DNA of 64,000 bases, from positions 1,612,001 through 1,676,000 of the forward strand of contig CAWHBM010000001.1 of the NCBI GenBank assembly GCA_963827725.1, in the 5' to 3' direction. The notes below the pieces were generated by a model that was not told the DNA's origin, did no database searches, and saw only the letters and a list, made by a program, of their open reading frames with translations. Made by a program: the position numbers and the translations under genes. Shown in pieces: positions 27,181-36,231 of this stretch; within the stretch, counting starts at the first letter, position 1; each line of letters begins with the position of its first letter. Source of the DNA: VAXT01 sp963827725. Lineage in GTDB: Bacteria; Actinomycetota; Thermoleophilia; Gaiellales; Gaiellaceae.

Positions 27181-28466
27181 GCGTACGTAGGAAAGGCGCC
27201 GAGCCCCGGGTAGAGCGGCCGCTTGTCGCAGAGTGCCTCGCTCCTGGCGGCGAGCCCCGCCAGATCGGGCGAGTCTCCGAGCGCGGCGACGATGACGTTT
27301 CCGACCTCGCGGAAGTCCTCCTCGTCGAAGCCCCGCATAGTCACCGCGGGAGTTCCGATCCTGATTCCGGAGGCAACAGTGGGCGGACGCTCGTCGAAGG
27401 GGACGGTGTTCCTGTTGACCGTGATCTTGACCTCGGCCAGCCGTTCTTCGGCGTCCTTGCCCGTCCACTCCGTCTTCCTGAGATCGAGCTGGAGCAGGTG
27501 CGTGTCGGTGCCGCCCGTGAGCACGTCGAGGCCTCCTCCTTGCAGCGTCTCTGCGAGCGTGTCCGCGTTGGCGCGCACCTGGCCCTGGTAGTCGCGAAAC
27601 GCTTCGGTCGCGGCAATCTTGAAGCAGGCCGCCTTCGCAGCGATCACGTGGCAGAGCGGCCCGCCCTGCATTCCGGGGAACACGGCGCGATCGATCGCCT
27701 GAGCATGCTCCTCCTTGCAGAGGATGAACCCGGCGCGCGGCCCGGCGAGCGTCTTGTGCGTCGTCGAGGTGACGAAATCGCAGTGCGGCACCGGGCTCGG
27801 ATGCAGCCCGGCTGCGACGAGGCCGGCGAAGTGGGCCATGTCGCAGAGCAGAAGCGCCCCGACCTCGTCCGCGATTTCCCGGAACTTGTCGGCCTCGACG
27901 GTCCGGGGATAGGCGGAGCCTCCGCAGATGATCAGCTTCGGCTTGTGCTCCTTCGCCAGGCGAAGCACATCGTCGTAGTCGACGAGGTTCGTCTCGCGGC
28001 TGACGCCGTAGTGGACGATCGTGTAGAGCCGCCCGGAGAAATTGACCTTGAGCCCGTGCGTGAGGTGACCGCCGTGCGCAAGCTCGAGCGAGAGGATCGT
28101 GTCGCCGGGCTGCAGCGCGGCGAGGTAGACGGCCATGTTCGTCTGCGCGCCCGCGTGCGGCTGCACGTTCGCGTGCTCGCCGCCGAAGAGCGAGAGCGCT
28201 CGGTCGATTGTGGTCTGCTCGATCTCGTCGATCACCTCGCAACCGCCGTAGTAACGCTTGCCGGGATACCCCTCGGCGTACTTGTTCGTGGGCACCGACC
28301 CGACCCCCTCGAGGATCGAGGGCCAGGTGAAGTTCTCGGAGGCGATCAGCTCGATCTGGCCGCGCTGCCGCTCGAGCTCGCGGCCGAGTAGCTCGGCGAT
28401 CTCCGGGTCGATCTCCGCGAGTCCCGCGCTTCGCAGCTGCTGCAGGGTCTGCTCTGCGACGGCCAT
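27177..28466 (-). CDS. glyA: serine hydroxymethyltransferase
   Basis: Interconverts serine and glycine with tetrahydrofolate, using PLP, and feeds one-carbon units to the methionine pathway. 429 residues. ASENFTWPSILEGVGS, NVQPHAGAQTNMAVYLA, the PLP lysine in TSTTHKTLAGPRAG, and TPAVTMRGFDEEDFREVG are diagnostic. ATG supported by TACCAT 6 nt upstream. Confidence 0.97.
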   Translation of the reverse strand: MAVAEQTLQQLRSAGLAEIDPEIAELLGRELERQRGQIELIASENFTWPSILEGVGSVPTNKYAEGYPGKRYYGGCEVIDEIEQTTIDRALSLFGGEHANVQPHAGAQTNMAVYLAALQPGDTILSLELAHGGHLTHGLKVNFSGRLYTIVHYGVSRETNLVDYDDVLRLAKEHKPKLIICGGSAYPRTVEADKFREIADEVGALLLCDMAHFAGLVAAGLHPSPVPHCDFVTSTTHKTLAGPRAGFILCKEEHAQAIDRAVFPGMQGGPLCHVIAAKAACFKIAATEAFRDYQGQVRANADTLAETLQGGGLDVLTGGTDTHLLQLDLRKTEWTGKDAEERLAEVKITVNRNTVPFDERPPTVASGIRIGTPAVTMRGFDEEDFREVGNVIVAALGDSPDLAGLAARSEALCDKRPLYPGLGAFPTYA

Positions 28467-28472
28467 GGCTGG

Positions 28473-28478
28473 ATGGTA
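28473..28478 (-). promoter_or_regulatory. putative -10 box of glyA (leaderless)
   Basis: TACCAT on the minus strand, 6 nt before ATG 28466, in the 16-bp gap after tsaC. Confidence 0.35.
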
Positions 28479-28482
28479 CGCC

Positions 28483-29100
28483 TCAGGGCAGCTGTCCGAG
28501 GCGTTCGAGCACCTCGGCGGCCGGCACGGCGCCTTCCCGCAGGATCACCGGCTCGGACCCGGTGAGGTCGACAACCGTCGATGGCAGCCCTGGTAGCTCG
28601 CCCCCGTCGACGATCACGGCTGCAGCGGAACGAATCTCCTCGGGCACCTCGTCGAGCCGCCGCGGATCGGGCTCACCCGTGAGGTTCGCGCTCGTCGCTG
28701 CGACCGCGCCTACTCGGCGGAGGATCTCCCGGGCCGCTCCGGCGAGCACGGGCACGCGCACGCCGATCGTGTTCGGATTGTCGCCCCCGAGCCAGGGGAA
28801 ACGCCCGGCGGGGTTCGACACGACAAGCGTCAAGAGCGCGGGCAGGAGAGCCAGGCCCCTCGTGTCGATCTCCGGCACGAGCTCGAGCAGCGTCTCCACG
28901 TCCGCCGCGAGCAGGGCGGTCGCCTGACCGGCGTCGCGACCCTTCAGGCGTGCGAGGTTGAGAGTGGCCTCGGGCCGGTGCGGCGTGGCGCAGACCCCAT
29001 AGACGGTGTCGGTCGGAAGCACGACCGGATCGCCCGCCTCGATGGCCCGCACCGCTTGCTCAACGAGGCGCTCTTCCCTGGACAACTCGCTCACGACCAC
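28483..29100 (-). CDS. tsaC: L-threonylcarbamoyladenylate synthase (Sua5/YwlC/YrdC family)
   Basis: Makes threonylcarbamoyl-AMP from threonine, bicarbonate and ATP, for t6A at tRNA position 37. 205 residues: PTDTVYGVCA near residue 30, LARLKGRDAGQATALL (KxR-type motif), and SATSANLTGEPDP. It is the single-domain form, without the extra Sua5 C-terminal domain. Its 5' end overlaps the prmC 3' end by 41 nt. The neighbour order is the same as in Bacillus and many actinobacteria. Confidence 0.93.
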   Translation of the reverse strand: MVVSELSREERLVEQAVRAIEAGDPVVLPTDTVYGVCATPHRPEATLNLARLKGRDAGQATALLAADVETLLELVPEIDTRGLALLPALLTLVVSNPAGRFPWLGGDNPNTIGVRVPVLAGAAREILRRVGAVAATSANLTGEPDPRRLDEVPEEIRSAAAVIVDGGELPGLPSTVVDLTGSEPVILREGAVPAAEVLERLGQLP

Positions 29101-29893
29101 TGAGATCCTGACCGATCACCACGTCGCGGTAGCCCAGGCCGACGAGCAACTCCGCGACCGAGCCCGCTTTCCCGCCGGCGGTCTCCAACACGAGAGCGCC
29201 GTCAGGAGCGAGGCGCGAGCGGCCCCCCTCGGCGATCGTCTCGGTCGCTCCGACGGCGACCAGCGCCTCGCGCGGCTCCCACTCCGCAACCTCGGGATCG
29301 AGCGAGTCGATCTCCTGAGGGGAGACGTAGGGCGGGTTCGACACGATCAGATCGAAGGTCTCGACGAGGTCGGCGAAGAGTGTCCCCTCGACGAGCCGGA
29401 CGCGGCCGCCAAGGCCCGTACGGTCCAGATTCTCTTGCGCCACGGCGAGCGCACCCGTTGAGCATTCGGTCCCGGTGACGAGCGCGCCAGGATGTTCGTC
29501 CGCGATTGCGAGCGCGATCGCCCCCGAGCCGACCCCGATGTCGAGGACCCGGGGCTCTGGGAAGCCTGCGAGCAGCTCCAGGCAATGCTGGACGACCGTC
29601 TCTGTCTCGGGCCGCGGGACGAGCACTCTGTGGTCGACCGTCAGCGTCAGGCCGCGGAAGCCCCACTCGCCCAGGACGTAGGCGAGCGGCTCGCGAGTAG
29701 CGCGTCGTGCCACGAGCTCGCGAAAGCGCCCCTCCTGGCTCGCGTCTACCGGCCGCTTTCCGTTGGTGTGGAGCTCAGTTCGAGAAATGCCGAGCACGTG
29801 GGCGAGCAGCCACTCGGCGTCGACCCGGGGGGACGGGCAGCCCGCCCGCTCGAGCTCCTCGGCGGCCGAGCTCAAGTGCTCGCGCGAGGTCAT
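29060..29893 (-). CDS. prmC: peptide chain release factor N5-glutamine methyltransferase
   Basis: Methylates the Gln of the GGQ motif of release factors with SAM. 277 residues: helical N-terminal domain, VLDIGVGSGAIALAIADEHP (SAM site) and the catalytic SNPPYVSPQE. It overlaps prfA by 4 nt, its physiological substrate gene. Confidence 0.94.
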   Translation of the reverse strand: MTSREHLSSAAEELERAGCPSPRVDAEWLLAHVLGISRTELHTNGKRPVDASQEGRFRELVARRATREPLAYVLGEWGFRGLTLTVDHRVLVPRPETETVVQHCLELLAGFPEPRVLDIGVGSGAIALAIADEHPGALVTGTECSTGALAVAQENLDRTGLGGRVRLVEGTLFADLVETFDLIVSNPPYVSPQEIDSLDPEVAEWEPREALVAVGATETIAEGGRSRLAPDGALVLETAGGKAGSVAELLVGLGYRDVVIGQDLSGRERVVQGRAPR

Positions 29894-30927
29894 GCTTCGA
29901 GCGCGAGGCGCTGACCCTCGGAGGTAAGCGCTGCCGTGAAGTCGTCGAGCTCCCCGTCGAGGATCGCCTCCAGCCGGTGCTGGGTGAGCTTGATCCGGTG
30001 GTCGGTGACCCGGCTCTCGGCGAAGTTGTAGGTGCGGACCTTCTCCGCACGCTCGCCCGTGCCGATCTGGGAACGCCGCGTCGCGTCTTGTTCTGCGCGC
30101 TGCTTCTGGCGCTCGAGCTCATAGAGGCGTGCGCGGAGCACGCGCAAAGCCTTCGCCTTGTTCTGAAGCTGCGACTTCTCGTCCTGCATCGCCACGACGA
30201 CGCCGGTCGGCAGGTGGGTGATGCGAACGGCCGAGTCGGTCGTGTTCACGCTTTGCCCCCCGGGGCCGGTCGAGCGGTAGACGTCGATCTTCAGCTCGTT
30301 CGGATCGATCTCGACCTCGACCTCCTCCGCCTCGGGCATGACGGCCACGGTCGCGGTGGACGTGTGGATGCGCCCCTGCGACTCGGTCTGGGGGACACGC
30401 TGGACGCGGTGCGTGCCGCCCTCCCACTTGAAGACGGAGTAAGCGCCGTCGCCCTTGACGGCGAACGTCACGTCTTTGAAACCGCCGCCTTCGCTCTCGC
30501 TCACGGAGAGCACTTCGGTCTTGTACCCGCGCCGCTCTGCGTAGCGCGTCAGCATCCGGTAGAGATCTCCGGCCCAGAGCGCGGCCTCGTCACCGCCCAC
30601 CCCCTGGCGGATCTCGACGAGGACGTCCTTTCGATCGGCCGGATCGGACTCGACGAGCGCGAGCTTCAGGTCTTCCTCGAGTGTGGCAAGCCGCTCTTCG
30701 AGCTCCGGGACGAGCTCCTTGAGGTCGCCGTCGTCCTGCGCTGCGTCCAGGTCGGCGCGCACCTCGCGCCATTCCTCGGCCAGCTTGTGCGGCCCTTCGA
30801 GCTCCTTCAGCCGCCGGCCGACATCGGCCGCCTCGCGGTGGTCGTTGTAGACCGCAGGATCCGACAATCGGTCCTGCGTCTCCTTGTAGGAGCGCTGGAC
30901 TTCTTCAATGAGCTCTTCGATCGCCAT
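29890..30927 (-). CDS. prfA: peptide chain release factor 1
   Basis: Recognises UAA and UAG stops. 345 residues with STGPGGQSVNTTDSAVR (GGQ at the peptidyl-transferase contact) and the PxT-type anticodon region (QRVPQTESQGRIHTS). ATG start with TAACCT 6 nt upstream and no Shine-Dalgarno sequence. Confidence 0.96.
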   Translation of the reverse strand: MAIEELIEEVQRSYKETQDRLSDPAVYNDHREAADVGRRLKELEGPHKLAEEWREVRADLDAAQDDGDLKELVPELEERLATLEEDLKLALVESDPADRKDVLVEIRQGVGGDEAALWAGDLYRMLTRYAERRGYKTEVLSVSESEGGGFKDVTFAVKGDGAYSVFKWEGGTHRVQRVPQTESQGRIHTSTATVAVMPEAEEVEVEIDPNELKIDVYRSTGPGGQSVNTTDSAVRITHLPTGVVVAMQDEKSQLQNKAKALRVLRARLYELERQKQRAEQDATRRSQIGTGERAEKVRTYNFAESRVTDHRIKLTQHRLEAILDGELDDFTAALTSEGQRLALEA

Positions 30928-30933
30928 CGCCCA

Positions 30934-30939
30934 AGGTTA
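30934..30939 (-). promoter_or_regulatory. putative -10 box of prfA (leaderless)
   Basis: TAACCT on the minus strand, 6 nt before ATG 30927, placed after the hairpins at 30977-31076. Confidence 0.4.
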
Positions 30940-30976
30940 GCGTCGGACTCACGACGTCCTGGTTCACTTTCGGCGC

Positions 30977-31003
30977 GCGGAGGCGGGCTTTGCTCGCCTC
31001 CGC
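30977..31003. other. 12-bp hairpin between the DUF1385 gene and prfA
   Basis: GCGGAGGCGGGC, loop TTT, GCTCGCCTCCGC; one G-T-type mismatch. No T-run follows in either direction. Together with the larger hairpin at 31031-31076 it fills most of the 152-bp gap. Confidence 0.55.
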
Positions 31004-31030
31004 TTACAAACGCTGGCATTCGAGAACAAT

Positions 31031-31076
31031 CCGAAGAAAGTCGTCATGGCGCGCGAAGCGCGCCGGACTTCTTCGG
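31031..31076 (-). terminator. long hairpin after the DUF1385 gene, probable terminator
   Basis: Outer arms CCGAAGAA(A)GTC and GACTTCTTCGG, with one bulged A, surround an inner GGCGCGC-GAA-GCGCGCC stem. It begins 4 bp after the stop codon, and ATTGTTCT follows on the minus strand. The weak T-tract makes intrinsic termination likely but not certain. Confidence 0.55.
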
Positions 31077-31079
31077 GAG

Positions 31080-31994
31080 TCAGGCCATGACTTCGACGCG
31101 CTGCTCGGTGGGCTTGCTGCCCTCGAGCAGGAGGACTTCCTTCAGTGCGCTGATCGAGACCTCGAGCTGGTCGAGCGTCGGCTCGCGAGTCGTCAGCCGC
31201 TGGAGCCAGAGCCCCGGTGCGAGCAGCGTCATGAGCACGCGGCTGCCGGTGTGCTTGCCGGCGAAGCGGATCAGCTCGTAGGCGAGGCCGGCGATCAGCG
31301 GGAGCAGCAGGATGCGGCTCGCGATCAGCCAGTACCACTCCGGCCGTCCGAGGAACGCGAAGACGAAGATCGCGATCACCATCACCCAGAGCAGGAACGC
31401 GGTCCCGCAGCGCGGGTGGATGAGGCTGAAGCGCTGCACGTTCTCGGGCTCGAGCTCCTCGCCGGCCTCGAACGCGTTGATCGCCTTGTGCTCGGCGCCG
31501 TGGTACTGGAAGACGCGCTTGAGGTCGGGCAGGAGCGAGATCACGAGCAGATAGATGACGAAGATGGTCACGCGGATGAAGCCCTCGACGATCACGAACC
31601 AGCTGGTCGTCTCGATCGGGAGCCAGCTCGTAATCAGCACCGGCGTTACCTTGAAGAGCATGAGCGCGAAGCCGATTGCGATTGCGAACGCGAAGATGAG
31701 CGCGCCGCGCGAGAGCTCTGTCTGGACCTCGCCGTCCTCGCCCTCCTCCTCCGCCGCGTAGTTGGCCGAGATCGCGAGGGCGCGAAAGCCGATCGCCAAC
31801 GACTCGCCGAGAGCGATCACTCCTCGGATGACCGGCAGCCGGAAGATCCAGTGACGGGTCATCACCGACCGGATCGGACGGTTGATGTCGGCAATCTCGC
31901 CGTTCGGCTTGCGTACCGCGAGCGCCCAGTTGGAGGGACTGCGCATCATCACGCCTTCGAGGACGGCCTGGCCGCCGATCGCAGCGTTACTCAT
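31080..31994 (-). CDS. DUF1385 family membrane protein
   Basis: 304 residues, four to five membrane helices. It starts GGQAVLEGVMMRSP, the family signature, and contains YHGAEHKAINAFEAG and HPRCGTAFLLWVM, whose His, Glu and Cys residues led to the name metal-dependent enzyme. Function is unknown. In Gram-positive genomes it is commonly found between rpmE and prfA, as here. Confidence 0.88.
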   Translation of the reverse strand: MSNAAIGGQAVLEGVMMRSPSNWALAVRKPNGEIADINRPIRSVMTRHWIFRLPVIRGVIALGESLAIGFRALAISANYAAEEEGEDGEVQTELSRGALIFAFAIAIGFALMLFKVTPVLITSWLPIETTSWFVIVEGFIRVTIFVIYLLVISLLPDLKRVFQYHGAEHKAINAFEAGEELEPENVQRFSLIHPRCGTAFLLWVMVIAIFVFAFLGRPEWYWLIASRILLLPLIAGLAYELIRFAGKHTGSRVLMTLLAPGLWLQRLTTREPTLDQLEVSISALKEVLLLEGSKPTEQRVEVMA

Positions 31995-32003
31995 GAGGTG
32001 GAC

Positions 32004-32228
32004 TTAGTCGTCCTTGGGCGCAGCAGTGGCGGCCTTTTCGCGTCGCCGCTGGAAGCGCTCGACGCGGCCGCCGGTATCGACGAGCTTCTGCTTGCCGGTG
32101 TAGAACGGATGGCAGGCCGAGCAGACCTCGACGTGCAGCTCCGACTTCGTGGACCGTGTCTGGAACTCGTTGCCGCAGGAGCAGCGAACGGTCGCGAAGT
32201 CGTACTCAGGATGGATGTCGGCCTTCAT
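32004..32228 (-). CDS. rpmE: 50S ribosomal protein L31 (zinc-binding form)
   Basis: 74 residues beginning MKADIHPEYDFATVRCSCGN. The CxC pair and later CSACHPFYTGKQKLVDTGGRVERF give the four-cysteine zinc site of the C+ form. TATCCT lies 8 nt before the ATG. Confidence 0.96.
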   Translation of the reverse strand: MKADIHPEYDFATVRCSCGNEFQTRSTKSELHVEVCSACHPFYTGKQKLVDTGGRVERFQRRREKAATAAPKDD

Positions 32229-33172
32229 TGGAAGTGAGGATAGCAGAGGCGATTTCGGCTACGACGTTGCCTCCTGAGACAACTACGGCCACCGTGTCGC
32301 CAGGTTCCACCGCCACCTTTCTGGCCAGGAGGGCAGCGACACCGGCCGCGGCGGCAGGCTCGCATGCGAGCTTCGCACGACGGTAGAGAAAGCGCATCCC
32401 GTCGGCGAGCTCGTCTTCCGAGACAGCACGCTCTCGACTCCGAGGGACCGGCAGATCCGGATCGCGTGCTCGCCCGCGAAGGGAGCGCTGAGCCCGTCGG
32501 CGATCGAGCTCGGCTTGACCGGCACCGGCTCTCCGGCCTCGAGGCCGCGATGGAGGGCATCGGAGAGCTCCGGCTCGACAGCGACGACGCGCCTGCCTTC
32601 GGCCGCGACGGCGATGCCCGAGACGAGCCCGCCGCCGCCGACCGGGACGACGATCACGGTCGCCTCCGGAACGTCTTCCAGGAGCTCCAGCCCGACGGTT
32701 CCCTGACCGGCGATCGTGAAGGGGTCGTCGAAGGGATGGACTAGCGGGCGGCCCGTCTCCTCCATCAGCTCGGCGAGCCGCTCGAACGCCTCGGTGGGGC
32801 TCGTCGCCTCGAGGTCGACCTCGGCGCCGTACCCTGGGTCGCCTCGATCTTCTGGGCGCTCGCTCCCTGCCACATCACGATCAGGGCGTCGAGGCGCTCG
32901 AGCGCCGCGCAATAGGCGAGCGCCTGCGCATGGTTGCCCGCCGAGATGCCGATCACGCCACGCTCCTTCTCCTCGCTCGAGAGAGAAGCGAGCTTCGTCA
33001 GGACGCCGCGCGGCTTGAACGACCCGGTGCGCTGGAAGAGCTCCGCCTTCAGGTGGACCGGCGCACCCATCCGCTCGCCGAGAGTCGCCGAGGAAAAGAC
33101 CGGGGTTCGATGCAGGCGGCCCGCGATCGCCTCGCGCGCGGCGAGAACGTCGTCGCGCGAGAGCTCAGCCAC
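32206..33172 (-). CDS. threonine dehydratase-like PLP enzyme (two frameshifts as read)
   Basis: Fold type II PLP enzyme that deaminates threonine or serine; no ACT regulatory domain. GTG start (VAELSRDDVLAAREAIAGRLHRTP). The PLP lysine is in RTGSFKPRGV, the pyridoxal-binding loop is PVGGGGLVSGIA, and the C terminus reads VAVVVSGGNVVAEI. The reading frame breaks near 32830 (KIEATQG to YGAEVDLEA) and near 32420 (GVESVLS to EDELADGMRFLY). Restoring one base at each gives 322 residues, a normal short form. It overlaps the MFS gene by 8 nt and rpmE by 23 nt. Confidence 0.75.
32237..32242 (-). promoter_or_regulatory. putative -10 box of rpmE (leaderless)
   Basis: TATCCT on the minus strand, 8 nt before ATG 32228, inside the 3' end of the dehydratase gene. 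Confidence 0.4.
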
Positions 33173-34456
33173 GGAACGCCTCGACGACAGGCTCTCCCGT
33201 GACGGTCGAGAGCCCTGCCTCCGCCTCTGGTTCGGGCTCGTCCAGTCGGCGAAGGTTGCGGACGCTCGGCACGAGCAGGACCGCCAGCGTCGAGATGATG
33301 AGGTAGCCGACCGAGATCCAGAGCGTCGTCGAGATCCCGATCGCTCTGGAAACGGGCCGGCGAGGATGAGCCCGAGCGGGAGGAATGCGAACGAGCCCAT
33401 CCAGTCCCAGGCACTGACGCGAGAGAGTGCTTCCTCCGGTACGTGCTGCTGGAGGGTCGTCTGCCAGACGGCGCCGAAGAACCCCATCCCGATCCCACCG
33501 ATCGCCTGGGCCGCGGCGATCACCGGTACAGGCGCACGAAGCGCGAGCAAAGCGACGGCGGGTGCGTAGAGCAGAATGAGGATGCAACACACGAGCATCG
33601 GCCGCACGGGTTTCCAACGCAGAGCGAGTAGGCCGCCGCCCAGTGCCCCGGCACCCCAGCCCGCGGCGATGATCCCCCACGCTGCCGCGCCGCCGAGAGA
33701 CTCCTTCGCAATCACGGGGCCGAGCGTCAGGAACGGTGCGATGACGATGCAGAGAAACGTCGAGGCCCAAACGACGATCACCCAGAGCCATGTGTGCGAG
33801 ATGAGCTCGTGCCAGCCGCCCTTGAGGTCGGCAAGGAAGCTGTGGCGCTCTCCTTCGCGACGGGATCGCGGCAGCCGCAGGAGAGCCAACGAGGTCGCGC
33901 TCACAGCGAACGTCCCCGCGTCGACGACGAAAACGATGCCGGGATTTGTCGTGGCGGCGATCACGCCCGCGATCGCGGGCCCAACCACGAAGGCGAGGCT
34001 CCGCGAGAGGCCCAAAACCGCGTTTGCCTGCTGGAGGCGCTGCGGGCTGACCGTCGACGGCACGACGCCGGTGGCGGCGGGCTGGAAGAAGGCCTCGGCG
34101 GTGCCGTAGATCGCGATCAGTACGACGAGGTGCCACAGCTCCGCGGCACCGCTGAGGAGCAGCACGGCGAGCGTCGCCTGGACCACGCAGCGGATGAGGT
34201 CGGAGGCGAGCATGACCAGCTGCCGGGGCAGGCGATCGGCCCAGACGCCGCCGACGAGCACGAAGAGGACGAGCGGAAGGCTGTGCGCCGCCAGCACGAC
34301 CCCGAGGGCCGTGGCGGACGCATCGAGTGTCCCGATGACAGCGAACGCAAGCGCGACGGGAACGAGCCCGTCCCCGAGCGTCGAGGTCGCCTGCCCGAGC
34401 CAGAGCAGGCGGAACTGACGCTCGCGCAGCGCCCCGAAGAGCTCCGTACCGCGCAT
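33165..34456 (-). CDS. MFS transporter, drug/siderophore exporter type (frameshifted as read)
   Basis: About 12 membrane helices; LFVLVGGVWADRLPRQLVML is the helix 2-3 loop motif of the major facilitator superfamily, and the whole resembles the EntS/MFS_3 exporter group. One base is missing near 33355: LGLILAGP continues as VSRAIGISTTLWISVGYLIISTLAV in the next frame. Restored length 430 residues. Substrate unknown. ATG supported by TAGAGT 6 nt upstream. Confidence 0.78.
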
Positions 34457-34462
34457 CCCCTG

Positions 34463-34468
34463 ACTCTA
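34463..34468 (-). promoter_or_regulatory. putative -10 box of the MFS gene (leaderless)
   Basis: TAGAGT on the minus strand, 6 nt before ATG 34456; identical to the etfB box at 37975. Confidence 0.4.
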
Positions 34469-34477
34469 CGTGTCGCT

Positions 34478-34548
34478 AGGGACTGTCCCTGTGACGGCGG
34501 GTTGCCAGGGACAGTCCCTGTGCCGGCGCGGTGCCAGGGACAGTCCCT
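34478..34548. repeat. three palindromic AGGGAC(T/A)GTCCCT elements, 29-bp period
   Basis: Palindromes at 34478-34490, 34507-34519 and 34536-34548, each followed by a similar GC-rich 16-bp spacer. The third reaches into the stop codon of the ETF oxidoreductase gene. The same core occurs twice at 1502-1532. Confidence 0.8.
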
Positions 34549-36231
34549 CAGGTCAGGGTGTACTCGGGGCCGGCGCCGCCCTCTGGCGGGGTTAGGCGTC
34601 CGCCCTTCGCCGTGATCGCGCCGCACTGGACGCAGTTGGACGGCGTCACCTCGACGCCTCCGCTCCCGGCGTCGTAGACCTTGGCCGGGCACATCCGATC
34701 CCAGAGCACGGCGAGCTCCTCGGGAACGCGGGTCTGCACCCGGAGGTGGTTCGGCGCGTCGTCGCGCGTCCGGTTTCCGGAGAGGTAGACGCTCGAGAGC
34801 TTGTCGAACGTGAGCTTCCCGTCAGGCGCCGGGTAGCTCTTCGCCCGATCCGTGCGAAAGATCCGCTGGTCTGCGTCGCGCTCGGTCTCCATGTTGCCCG
34901 GCGGGAAGTTCCCCTTGCTCGCGGTCATCGCCCCGGCGAGCATGCCGCCGAGGTAGAAACCGCGGCCGAACGCCTGGCGCATGTTGCGCACCTCTTTGAG
35001 GTCGTTCCAGATGAAGCTCTGTCGGATGGCGTCGTCGTAAACCCCGAGAGCTCCCGGCATCCACGGAGTGCGTCCCGGGCCGCAGCGCGTCGACCGCTGC
35101 CTGTGCGGCAAGACGGCCGGACTCGACCGCGTAGTGGATCCCCTTCAGCGCGGGCACGTTGACCATGCCGGCCCCGTCCCCGCAGAAGAGGAGCCCGGGT
35201 GCGTGCAAGCGCCGAGGCAAGGCGACGAAGCCGCCCTCGGGAATCGTCTTCGCGCCCCAGCCCACCCGCTCGCCCCCCTCGAGCATCCGCCGAACGAGCG
35301 GATTCGTCTTCAGCTCCTGGAGGAGATCGTGCACCGACAACTCGGCGTCGCGGTAGTCGAGGCCGACCACCATCCCCACTGTGAGCATGTCCTTGCCCAT
35401 CGGGTAGATGAAGGAGCCACCGAACTCGCGGTACTTCGCTCCGGCGCGAAGCGGCCAGCCCATGGTGTGGACGACCCGCCGCAAGGGCCGCTCGACCTTC
35501 CAGACCTCCTTCACTCCAAGCGCCCACACCTGCGGGCTCTCGCCTTCGAGCCCGAACGCATCGAGCGCGATCCCGGTCAGATGGCCCTGCGTGCCCTCGC
35601 AGAGGATGGTCACGCGCGCGAGGATGTCCGAGCCGGGCTCGAAGTTCGGGAGCGGCTCGCCGTTTCGACCACGGCCCTTGTCGCCCGTCCTCACGCCGAG
35701 CACGCGGCCGTCCTTGACCAGGAGCTTCTCCGCGGAGGTCTCGGGAAGGATCGTCACCCCCGCCTCCTCGGCCTGCTCGGCGAGCCAGCGGGTGAGCTGC
35801 GAGAGCGACGCGACGTAGTTCCCGTGATTCTTCATCGTCGGCGGCGTCGGGATCCGCATCGATGTCTTTTCCCGGAGGAAGTACACGCCCTCGGCCTCGA
35901 CCTCTCCGTAGAAGGGCATGTCCTCGATGCTCATCCGGTCACGGAAGAGTCGGCGGAGCCCGCGCGGATTGACGACGGCCCCGGAGACGAGGTGCGAGCC
36001 GGGCTGCTTGCCCTTCTCCAGCACCGCTACGGGCACCTCGCCAAGCCGCTCGGCGAGCTCGGGCGATTCCTCGACGAGCTGGCCGAGCCGGATCGCGCAC
36101 GCAAGCCCCGCCGGGCCCGCGCCGACGATCAGGATCCCGACCTCGATTCGCTCGTCGATCGGGTCGGTCGGCTCGACGACGAATTCCCGCGTCGTGAACG
36201 GCGGCGGGAAGTCGGCCGGGCGAACCTTCAT
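34548..36231 (-). CDS. electron transfer flavoprotein:quinone oxidoreductase (frameshifted as read)
   Basis: Takes electrons from ETF through FAD and an iron-sulfur cluster to membrane quinone. FAD site VGILIVGAGPAGLACAIRLG near residue 33; FCGDGAGMVNVPALKGIHYAVESG closes the FAD domain. A surplus base in the G-run at 35077-35079 shifts the frame (ALRPG to RTPWMPGALGVYDD); removing it gives 560 residues. The C-terminal cluster region shows only three of the four usual cysteines (MCPAKVY, then NCVQCGAI). ATGA overlap with etfA. Confidence 0.85.

Noticed and set aside
26551..28242. 563-codon frame spanning upp and glyA
   Set aside because: Only the final part is upp; the upstream portion is a low-complexity shadow of glyA, and GTG 27180 coupled to the glyA stop is the natural start.
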